From JBKJZO01 sp046715235 (lineage in GTDB: Bacteria > Actinomycetota > Actinomycetes > BP-191), in assembly GCA_046715235.1 (NCBI GenBank), contig JBKJZO010000049.1, forward strand, positions 1 to 11,542: a stretch of DNA of 11,542 nucleotides, read 5' to 3'. A model generated the notes under the pieces. It was not told where the DNA came from, made no database searches, and saw nothing but the letters and a program-made list of their open reading frames with translations. Below are positions 1-5,681 of the stretch, one piece after another. A program made the position numbers and the translations under genes. Position 1 is the stretch's first letter. Each line of letters starts with the position of its first letter.

Positions 1-49
1 CCTCCACGGTGTGAACCGCTCCGGGGGCGCGCCGACCGTACCTATTTAG

Positions 50-1045
50 TTAGACGCCCCAGCGCAAGGCGGGGGTGTTGACCGGCGCGTCCCACAGTCT
101 CGTGAGGTCGTCGGTCAGCGTGGTGACCGTCAGGGTGAAACCGGCCATGTCGAGGCTGGTGATGTAGTTGCCAACCAGACGACGGGTGATGCGACCACCG
201 AGCGCCTCGATCTGCGCTGCAGCGTCCTTGTACGCGACGTACAGCTCGATGAGCGAGGAGCCGCCCAGGCCGTTGAGCATGACCAGCACGTCCTTGCCGG
301 CAAGCGGCATGTCCTCGTTGATGGCGGAGACCGCCACGTTAACGAGTTCGCTGGAGTTCGCGAGCTTGGCGCGACGACGACCGGGCTCGCCGTGAATACC
401 GACGCCGATTTCGACCTCATCTTCGGGCAGGTCGAAGCCGGGCTTGCCCGACGACGGGGTGGTGCAAGCCGTCAGCGCGATACCGAACGAACGCGAGCGC
501 TCGTTGACCTCGGTAGCAACGTCGGCGACTGACTTCAGAGGTGCCTGCTTCTCGGCAACAGCACCGGCGATCTTCTCGACCATGACGGTCGCACCCGTGC
601 CACGGCGACCCGCGGTCCACGTGCTGTCCTGCACCGCACAGTCATCGTTGGTGACAACGGTCGCCACCTCGATGCCCTCGTCGTCCGCAAGCTCTGCGGC
701 CATCTGGAAGTTCAGCACGTCACCGGTGTAGTTCTTCACGATGTGAAGGACACCTGCGCCCGCGCTCACCGCCTTGGTCGCGGCCAGCACCTGGTCGGGT
801 ACCGGGCTGGTAAAGACCTCACCCGGACACGCGGCGTCGAGCATGCCGAATCCGACGAATCCACCGTGCAGCGGCTCGTGGCCCGAGCCACCTCCGGAGA
901 TGAGACCGACCTTGCCGGGCGTGGGACCGCCGGCCCGGGTGATGAGCTTGCCCTGAACGTCGACCGCGAGGCTCGGGTGAGCCGCGGCAATACCGCCCAG
1001 CGCGTCCTTGACTACGTCGTCAGCGGCGTTGATGAGTTTCTTCAT
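50..1045 (-). CDS. dhaK: Dihydroxyacetone kinase subunit DhaK (substrate-binding)
   Basis: This 331-aa protein is the DHA-binding subunit of a PTS-dependent dihydroxyacetone kinase. It binds DHA covalently as a hemiaminal on a histidine and presents it to DhaL-ATP, giving DHA phosphate in the cytoplasm. The sequence shows GGGSGHEP at residues 51-58 (His56), KNYTGD ending at Asp109, and GIHGEPG with His218. These are the positions known for the E. coli subunit, and the length is full. The ATG at 1045 has AGAGGAG 8 nt upstream. The gene follows the channel gene by 47 nt on the same strand, so the two are probably co-transcribed from the operator-bearing promoter near 2000. It is physically separated from dhaL and dhaM, which are usually adjacent to it. 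No linker or DhaL domain is fused, which excludes a single-chain ATP-dependent DHA kinase. The stop is TAA; the 49 bases after it show no clear terminator. Confidence 0.96.
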   Translation of the reverse strand: MKKLINAADDVVKDALGGIAAAHPSLAVDVQGKLITRAGGPTPGKVGLISGGGSGHEPLHGGFVGFGMLDAACPGEVFTSPVPDQVLAATKAVSAGAGVLHIVKNYTGDVLNFQMAAELADDEGIEVATVVTNDDCAVQDSTWTAGRRGTGATVMVEKIAGAVAEKQAPLKSVADVATEVNERSRSFGIALTACTTPSSGKPGFDLPEDEVEIGVGIHGEPGRRRAKLANSSELVNVAVSAINEDMPLAGKDVLVMLNGLGGSSLIELYVAYKDAAAQIEALGGRITRRLVGNYITSLDMAGFTLTVTTLTDDLTRLWDAPVNTPALRWGV

Positions 1046-1092
1046 AGGGAAGTCTCCTCTTGTCGCGTGGTGCGCTACTTGAGTGTTCGGAC

Positions 1093-1887
1093 CTACGCGC
1101 TGACGCGCTCAGCGTCCACAGCAGTGGGCTCAAGCGACGGCTTCGTGCCACCGACGTACGTGTACACAGCTCCGGCAATTAATCCACCGAGGATTGTTGC
1201 GATGAGGTAGACCGGAACCTGGTCCCACAACACCTTGCCGCCCGGGAGCTTGTCGGGGCCGAGAACCGTCGCGCCGAGGATCGGACCGATGTAGCGAGCA
1301 GGGTTGAGTGCAGCTCCGGTGACAGGAGCGGTAGCCGTGATGACCGCGAACACCATCGACGGGATAGCCAGTCCGTACCAGCCGGGGGTGGCCCGACCGT
1401 CAACGGCGGTTCCCCAGATGACGATTACAAGCAGGAACGTTCCGATCAATTCCGCGAAGAACGCGTGATCTGCGTTGCCCGGGGCGTAGGTCAGGACACC
1501 GAGGCCAGCCCTAAGGCCAGCGTCGCCCAGGCTGCCCCAGATTGCGAGAGCACCAGCGGTCCCACCCAGAACCTGGGCCGCGACGTAGCCGGGAACGTCT
1601 TTCCATTCGAACTTCTTGAACGCCGCGAGGGCGATCGTCACCGCGGGGTTGAAGTGAGCGCCCGAGATGTGGCCGAACGTGTAGATGATCGCGAGGATGA
1701 CCAGCATGAACGCGAACGAGATGATGCCCAAGTGCGTCATGTCGAGCGTGTAAGCCGACGGGTCGCCCACCTTCCGACCTTGAATCAACATGAAGGTTGC
1801 CGCGGCTGTGCCGGGCCCGCCGATCACAAGCGCAGCGGTACCGATGAACTCGGCCGCCAGCTTTCGGTCGGTCGTTACTTCTGCCAT
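1093..1887 (-). CDS. MIP-family channel (aquaglyceroporin-like)
   Basis: This 264-aa integral membrane channel has six predicted helices (about 11-33, 52-74, 98-118, 141-162, 170-190, 224-246). It carries both pore motifs, SGAHFNPAVT (Asn80) and TGAALNPAR (Asn195). Counting from the NPA motifs, the aromatic/arginine filter would be Phe60, Ile183, Ala192, Arg198. This matches neither the E. coli AqpZ set (Phe-His-Thr-Arg) nor the GlpF set (Trp-Gly-Phe-Arg). The GlpF-type Asp after NPAR is Tyr here. Position directly upstream of dhaK suggests uptake of glycerol or another small polyol (inference). I chose ATG 1887 because the family N-terminus fits and GGGTGA sits 5 nt upstream. An in-frame GTG at 1926 would add 13 unconserved residues. 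The promoter and palindrome near 1971-2029 lie upstream, leaving a leader of about 105 nt. Confidence 0.88.
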   Translation of the reverse strand: MAEVTTDRKLAAEFIGTAALVIGGPGTAAATFMLIQGRKVGDPSAYTLDMTHLGIISFAFMLVILAIIYTFGHISGAHFNPAVTIALAAFKKFEWKDVPGYVAAQVLGGTAGALAIWGSLGDAGLRAGLGVLTYAPGNADHAFFAELIGTFLLVIVIWGTAVDGRATPGWYGLAIPSMVFAVITATAPVTGAALNPARYIGPILGATVLGPDKLPGGKVLWDQVPVYLIATILGGLIAGAVYTYVGGTKPSLEPTAVDAERVSA

Positions 1888-1970
1888 GCGTTTCACCCAC
1901 GCTCCGCAAGAGAACGCAGGCTCCACCTCCCATCGAAGGAGATCGCCACCAGCGGCGATGGTCCTGAGTG

Positions 1971-1991
1971 TTGTTCGGCATTGTCGAACAA
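1971..1991. promoter_or_regulatory. Palindromic operator of the channel/dhaK operon
   Basis: This 21-bp inverted repeat (10-bp arms around one central base, one mismatched pair) has the core GTTCGGCATTGTCGAAC. The core matches the palindrome at 3264-3284 at 16 of 17 positions. It lies 9 bp beyond the -10 element, at about +3 to +24, a position suited to repression. Binding by the linked IclR-family regulator is inferred. Confidence 0.75.
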
Positions 1992-2000
1992 TGTGCGAGG

Positions 2001-2029
2001 ACCGTAGAACCGGTCACCCCTTGTGTCAA
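2001..2029 (-). promoter_or_regulatory. Promoter of the channel/dhaK operon
   Basis: On the minus strand TTGACA (2029-2024) is followed after 17 bp by TACGGT (2006-2001), which fits the actinobacterial TANNNT -10. The predicted start is near 1994, just before the palindrome at 1971-1991. The -35 hexamer sits in the centre of another inverted repeat (2013-2037). Confidence 0.7.
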
Positions 2030-2037
2030 GAGGTGAC
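2013..2037. repeat. Imperfect 25-bp inverted repeat over the -35 element
   Basis: The arms GTCACCCCTTG (2013-2023) and CAAGAGGTGAC (2027-2037) are complementary except for one pair, around a 3-base centre. The repeat is unrelated in sequence to the 1971 palindrome. It encloses the -35 hexamer, so it could be a second regulator's site. No cognate protein can be assigned. Confidence 0.5.
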
Positions 2038-2100
2038 GAACTCATTTCAACGCGGTTCAGGCACCCTTCCGCGGGTCACGCCTGGGGACCTGACACTCGT

Positions 2101-2137
2101 CGATCGGTCGTCGCTCCGCGACGGTACTCGCCGATCG
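2101..2137 (-). terminator. Putative terminator after the aldo/keto reductase gene
   Basis: CGATCGG (2101-2107) pairs with CCGATCG (2131-2137), and inside this CGTCGC (2109-2114) pairs with GCGACG (2118-2123) around a 3-base loop; the internal loop is asymmetric. The hairpin begins 26 nt past the reductase stop. There is no U-tract, as is common in actinobacterial terminators. It also separates that gene from the channel promoter downstream. Confidence 0.5.
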
Positions 2138-2163
2138 CAGCTCTTCCGAAAAACCGCCGGATG

Positions 2164-3144
2164 CTAGGTCCAGTCGAGCCCGGAGCGGAATACCCAATAT
2201 TGATCAGGCGGCTCCACAAGTCCGGCAAGACGGGCAAAATACTCCGAACCGAGCCTGACAGTGACGGCGTGAAGGTTCGACGCGAGGTGTTCGGTGGCTG
2301 TAGCCCCTGACAGAACGACAGTCGCCCACGGTTGCGCGAGCGCAGCGGCGACGGCGACGGCGTCCGGACTCGTGCCCAGTTCCCCCGCAATCTCTGCCAG
2401 TACGACGTCGACGTGGTCGGATCCGAGGCCTGCCAGCCGGCCGTTGGCGAGCGCCTCCTTGACGATAACCACGCAGCCGGAGTCCTGTGCCTCGGCCAAC
2501 GCGTCGCCGGCGGAAGGTTCGAGAACGTTCCACGTCGCCTGCACGCTGCGGAACAGCGCTGCGCCGTCTACGGTGAGTTCGATCGCCGCGCGAATTGTGT
2601 CCGCCTGGCGGGGGCCGGTGCTCGAGAACCCGATCGTGACGCCTTCTGCAGCCAATTCGGCGAGGCGTCGCTGCAGCTCCTTGTCGACGAGGACCGGTGA
2701 CTCCGTAGTCAGCGAATGCACTTGGTAGATGTTCAGGCGTTCGCCGAGAAGCACGCGGGTTTCCGCCAATTGCCGTTCGAACGTCGCCAGGCTGTGGTCC
2801 TTGACTTCGTGCACCGGCGCATCGACCTGCCAGCCGCCGACGTACGTGTAGCCCCACTTGCTGCCCACCGCGACATCGTTGACGTCGGGGCGGCCGTGCA
2901 ACCAGCCGGCGAGGAAGTCCTCTGCGAGCCCGTACGAGCGGGCAGCGTCCAGGTAGCGGACGCCGGCGGCGTACGCGGCGTCGAGAAGCTCATGGGCTCG
3001 GGCGCGCAGCCCCGCCTCGGACCGGTCGGTGGGCAGATCGCGCGCATGACCCACGGTGATGTACGCCGGTCGGCCGATCGCAGCAAGCCCCAGCCCGATA
3101 CGGGCAACTGGTGTACTCGAAACCACATGAACGAGGTTGGGCAT
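2164..3144 (-). CDS. Aldo/keto reductase
   Basis: This 326-aa protein is an NAD(P)H-type aldo/keto reductase of the (beta/alpha)8 fold. The catalytic tetrad is visible: Asp66 and Tyr71 in YLDAARSYG, Lys96 in VGSKWGY, His143 in YQVHSLT. The family N-terminal strand is ARIGLGLAAIGRP (14-26). The look is that of the D-threo-aldose/L-galactose dehydrogenase-like branch rather than classical glycerol dehydrogenase; substrate cannot be read from sequence. It sits between channel/dhaK and dhaL and is divergent from dhaL. It may therefore interconvert DHA, glyceraldehyde, glycerol or a related sugar feeding the kinase (inference). I chose the ATG at 3144 because the family alignment starts there; the open frame upstream (to 3444) has no conserved residues and crosses the dhaL promoter. 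No good ribosome-binding site precedes the ATG, and a -10-like TACGGT lies only 9 nt away, so a leaderless transcript is possible. Confidence 0.88.
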   Translation of the reverse strand: MPNLVHVVSSTPVARIGLGLAAIGRPAYITVGHARDLPTDRSEAGLRARAHELLDAAYAAGVRYLDAARSYGLAEDFLAGWLHGRPDVNDVAVGSKWGYTYVGGWQVDAPVHEVKDHSLATFERQLAETRVLLGERLNIYQVHSLTTESPVLVDKELQRRLAELAAEGVTIGFSSTGPRQADTIRAAIELTVDGAALFRSVQATWNVLEPSAGDALAEAQDSGCVVIVKEALANGRLAGLGSDHVDVVLAEIAGELGTSPDAVAVAAALAQPWATVVLSGATATEHLASNLHAVTVRLGSEYFARLAGLVEPPDQYWVFRSGLDWT

Positions 3145-3153
3145 AGGGGGTAG

Positions 3154-3182
3154 ACCGTACGCAGTGGCTGGGGGACTCTCCA
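3154..3182 (-). promoter_or_regulatory. Possible leaderless promoter of the aldo/keto reductase gene
   Basis: On the minus strand TGGAGA (3182-3177, four of six matches to TTGACA) lies 17 bp from TACGGT (3159-3154). Transcription would begin within a few bases of the ATG at 3144, matching the absence of a Shine-Dalgarno sequence there. The -10 hexamer is identical to that of the channel/dhaK promoter. Confidence 0.4.
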
Positions 3183-3219
3183 CACCTACTTGTAACAAGG
3201 GGCCTAGCCCGAAGGGCTC

Positions 3220-3248
3220 TTGACAGCTGGGGTGGCCGGATTTACTTT
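3220..3248 (+). promoter_or_regulatory. Promoter of the dhaL-Enzyme I operon
   Basis: TTGACA (3220-3225), a 17-bp spacer and TACTTT (3243-3248, a TANNNT match) form a near-consensus promoter. The predicted start is near 3255, leaving a leader of about 128 nt before the GTG at 3383. The -10 overlaps a perfect 14-bp palindrome, and the regulon palindrome lies at 3264-3284. A small hairpin with AGCCC/GGGCT arms around GAA (3206-3218) lies just upstream of the -35. Confidence 0.75.
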
Positions 3249-3257
3249 GGCCAAAGT
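3244..3257. promoter_or_regulatory. 14-bp palindrome over the dhaL -10 element
   Basis: ACTTTGGCCAAAGT is a perfect 14-bp palindrome that overlaps the -10 and reaches the predicted transcription start. Its centre is about 23.5 bp from that of the 3264-3284 palindrome. It has no equivalent at the channel/dhaK promoter, so it may bind a different factor or be a second, divergent contact site. Confidence 0.45.
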
Positions 3258-3263
3258 GTAACG

Positions 3264-3284
3264 GCGTTCGACATTGTCGAACGC
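3264..3284. promoter_or_regulatory. Palindromic operator of the dhaL-Enzyme I operon
   Basis: This 21-bp inverted repeat has perfect 10-bp arms around one central base and the core GTTCGACATTGTCGAAC. It lies about 10-30 bp past the predicted start of dhaL transcription. It is the near twin of the site at 1971-1991. It could also influence the divergent reductase gene. Control by the IclR-family protein encoded at 5682-6494 is inferred. Confidence 0.78.
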
Positions 3285-3382
3285 ACTCCCGAGTCCGTGC
3301 CTCCCTGGGCGCGCGGAGCGGTGTAATGCCGTTGACGAACCCCCTAACGCCCGACTCGGGCCCTACAACGCAGAGGTGCACG

Positions 3383-4012
3383 GTGAACACAAGGACCGCG
3401 CAAGCCTGGATTCGCGAGCTGCTCGCACTCGTAATGGAGAACAAGGACTACCTGACGAGCCTCGACTCGGCGATCGGCGACGCCGACCATGGCGTCAACC
3501 TCGCGCGCGGCTTCACGGCGGTCGTCGCCGCACTCGAGAAGAAGGCCCTCCAGGGTCCGGGCGACGTTCTGCTGACGACCGGCAGCACGCTCATCTCGAC
3601 CGTCGGTGGGGCGTCGGGTCCTCTCTACGGGTCCGCCTTCCGCAGCGCCGGAAAGCTTCTCGGCAAGGACGCTGAGATCTCGGCCGCACAGCTCAGCGCG
3701 GCTCTGCGTGAGGCGCTCGCCGCCATCCAGAGGCTCGGTGCGGCGTCGGTCGGCGACAAGACCATGGTGGACGCGCTGACTCCTGCCTGCGCCGCGTTCC
3801 AGGCAGCGGTTGACGAAGGCGCGGAGTTCATCGTCTGCGCCAAGCGCGCAGCGCAGGCCGCCGAGGACGGCGCGACCGCAACCATCCCGCTGCAGGCTCT
3901 CAAGGGACGCGCCAGCTATCTCGGGCCGCGCAGCGTCGGGCACCAGGATCCCGGCGCAACCTCGACCACGCTCGTGTTCCGGGCTCTCGTCACGGCCCTG
4001 GACGCCCAGTGA
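3383..4012 (+). CDS. dhaL: Dihydroxyacetone kinase subunit DhaL (ADP/ATP-binding)
   Basis: This 209-aa protein is the nucleotide-binding subunit of PTS-type DHA kinase. It keeps ADP bound as a cofactor, is re-phosphorylated by DhaM, and transfers phosphate to DHA held by DhaK. Visible motifs are SLDSAIGDADHG, with three Mg-ligand Asp residues (28, 33, 35), GGASGPLYG in the nucleotide loop, VGDKTMVD, GRASYLG and a late DPGATS. Length matches the E. coli subunit (210 aa). I chose GTG 3383 because it has GAGG 6 nt upstream and puts the first Asp where the family expects it. An ATG at 3326 also has GGAG 7 nt upstream and would add 19 residues of low-complexity, unconserved sequence. The stop overlaps the next gene's GTG by 4 bases, implying coupled translation with Enzyme I. 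Confidence 0.95.
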   Translation: MNTRTAQAWIRELLALVMENKDYLTSLDSAIGDADHGVNLARGFTAVVAALEKKALQGPGDVLLTTGSTLISTVGGASGPLYGSAFRSAGKLLGKDAEISAAQLSAALREALAAIQRLGAASVGDKTMVDALTPACAAFQAAVDEGAEFIVCAKRAAQAAEDGATATIPLQALKGRASYLGPRSVGHQDPGATSTTLVFRALVTALDAQ

Positions 4013-5670
4013 CCTTGGACGAACAAGAGCTCAGCGGAGTGGCGGCCTCCCCGGGAGTCGCCCTCGCCGCCGCCTGGCAGCCACGTCGCAACTCTGGGGC
4101 CGACCCCGCTTCACTCGTCGCAGACGTCGACTCGGTGAAGGACGCGTTCGCCACAGTCGGCGATGAGTTTCTCGCACTGGCCGATGGCATGCGGAAGAAG
4201 GGTTTGCGCGACGAGGCCAACATCCTCACCGCGGAATCGGCAATCGCGCGCGACGAGGAACTCCTCAGCGGCGTGCTCGAGGCCATGGAGGAAGGCGCGA
4301 CCGCCGGCACGGCGATTTACACCGTCGGCGAGCAGTTTGCGCTCCTGCTGGAAGGGCTCGAGTCTGAATACCTGCGGGAGCGAGCGGCGGACATTCGCCA
4401 GGTCGTGCGCCGCACATTGACGGTTCTGGCAGGGGTGCGGGGTACCGCCCCCCCACAGAAGCCGTTCATTCTGCTCGACCTGGATGTCGGCCCGGTCGAC
4501 CTGTTGGAGGTCGCCGCAGATGGCCTGGCCGGGGCTGTTTCGATGCGCGGGGGCGTTAACGCGCACGCGTCGATCGTCGCCCGCTCGCTGGGAATCCCCT
4601 TGCTGATCGGGATTGATACGGAGGCCCTGGCGGTCGAGGACGGCGACGAGGTATTGATCGACGCGGATCGTTCGACGCTCGTCCTTCAGCCCACCGAGGA
4701 TTCTCGGGCCGAGGCGAATCAGCAGGTCGCAGCCGCCGCTGCACAGCGTGACCAATACGCGCTCGAACGTGACTTCCCGGCCCAAACGGCCGACGGCTTC
4801 CAGGTCAAAATCATGTGCAACGTCGCGTCGGCGCCGGAAGCGCGAATCGGCCTGAGTGCACACGCCTCAGGTGTCGGTTTGCTGCGAACCGAGTTGCCGT
4901 TCCTGCATGCCAACCGCTGGCCGAGCGGGGGCATGCACCGCGACACGCTCACACCGATCTTCGCTGAACTGGACGGCTTGCCGGTCACGGTCCGAATGAT
5001 GGACTTCAGCAACGACAAGGTGCCGCCGTTCCTCGAGGGTGGGCTGGAAGGCATCGAGGCGCTGCTATCCAATCCCGCGGCACTTCGGGATCAGTTGGCC
5101 GCTGTGCTCGATGTGGGACGTCGCGCCGACACCAAGGTGATGCTGCCCATGGTTCGCACGCCTGAGGAGATCGCTGTCGTTCGCGGACTCATGCACGAGG
5201 TCGCCCAAGAGCTGTCGATCGATGAACCAGAGCTCGGCATCATGGTGGAGCTTCCGGAGACCGCGGACCGCGCGCCGGAACTTGCCAAGACGTCTGACTT
5301 CTTCTCGCTGGGAACGAACGATCTGACGGCTGCTGTTCTCGGTCTCAGCCGGACCGATCAGGGCATGCGCCCGGCGATGGCCGCGCATCCGACGGTGCTG
5401 AAGCACATCGTGGCAACGGTGAAGGCTGCAGACGAGGCGGGCATCCCGGTTTCAGTGTGCGGCGACGCGGGCGGCGACCCGCTGGTGTTGCCGTTGCTGC
5501 TGGCCGCCGGCCTGCGCGCGTTCAGCGTGTCAGCAACCCGCGTCGACGAAGTGCGCTACCGGCTACGGCGGATCAACGTGAGCGACTGGGTTGACCGTCT
5601 ACCCGAAGTCCTGGCACTACTCGACGCGGAGTCGGTTTGGGAGTACGTCCAGCACGCGAGTGGGCAGTGA
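4009..5670 (+). CDS. PTS Enzyme I-like phosphoenolpyruvate-protein phosphotransferase
   Basis: This 553-aa protein is a full-length Enzyme I homologue that takes phosphate from PEP onto a histidine and hands it to HPr. In order it shows a helical HPr-binding region (about 35-140), the phospho-histidine domain with GGVNAHASIVAR (His186), and the PEP-binding barrel. The barrel has GVGLLRTE (Arg293), Arg329, GIMVELPE (Glu414), FFSLGTNDLT (431-440) and VCGDAGGD (Cys484). All main catalytic residues are kept. Two usually stable motifs differ: TSH before the active His is NAH, and DIGGDK is DFSNDK. This suggests a specialised paralogue rather than the housekeeping ptsI. The GTG start overlaps the dhaL stop (GTGA), so it is made with DhaL. 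E. coli DhaM carries EIIA, HPr and a truncated Enzyme I domain in one chain; here a complete Enzyme I is separate and no HPr is encoded in the window. It ends 11 bp from the convergent iclR gene. Confidence 0.92.
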   Translation: MTLDEQELSGVAASPGVALAAAWQPRRNSGADPASLVADVDSVKDAFATVGDEFLALADGMRKKGLRDEANILTAESAIARDEELLSGVLEAMEEGATAGTAIYTVGEQFALLLEGLESEYLRERAADIRQVVRRTLTVLAGVRGTAPPQKPFILLDLDVGPVDLLEVAADGLAGAVSMRGGVNAHASIVARSLGIPLLIGIDTEALAVEDGDEVLIDADRSTLVLQPTEDSRAEANQQVAAAAAQRDQYALERDFPAQTADGFQVKIMCNVASAPEARIGLSAHASGVGLLRTELPFLHANRWPSGGMHRDTLTPIFAELDGLPVTVRMMDFSNDKVPPFLEGGLEGIEALLSNPAALRDQLAAVLDVGRRADTKVMLPMVRTPEEIAVVRGLMHEVAQELSIDEPELGIMVELPETADRAPELAKTSDFFSLGTNDLTAAVLGLSRTDQGMRPAMAAHPTVLKHIVATVKAADEAGIPVSVCGDAGGDPLVLPLLLAAGLRAFSVSATRVDEVRYRLRRINVSDWVDRLPEVLALLDAESVWEYVQHASGQ

Positions 5671-5681
5671 CGACTCTGTCG

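Noticed and set aside
1..49. Terminator after dhaK
   Set aside because: The stretch is GC-rich but forms no convincing stem before the window edge.
2204..2857. Minus-strand open frame of 217 aa inside the reductase gene
   Set aside because: Arg-rich out-of-frame reading of the aldo/keto reductase, which has its full catalytic tetrad in the other frame.
3189..3199. Short palindrome CTTGTAACAAG upstream of the reductase
   Set aside because: Only 5-bp arms; such short repeats are expected by chance, and it has no second copy at the other promoters.
3264..3284. LexA/SOS box
   Set aside because: The half-sites are in the opposite order: the actinobacterial SOS box reads GAAC...GTTC, whereas here TTCGAC...GTCGAA surround a single central base. 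Gene content is not SOS-related.
3145..3444. Longer N-terminus for the aldo/keto reductase, up to 426 aa
   Set aside because: The extra 100 residues have no family similarity and would overlap the dhaL promoter, the operators and the start of dhaL.
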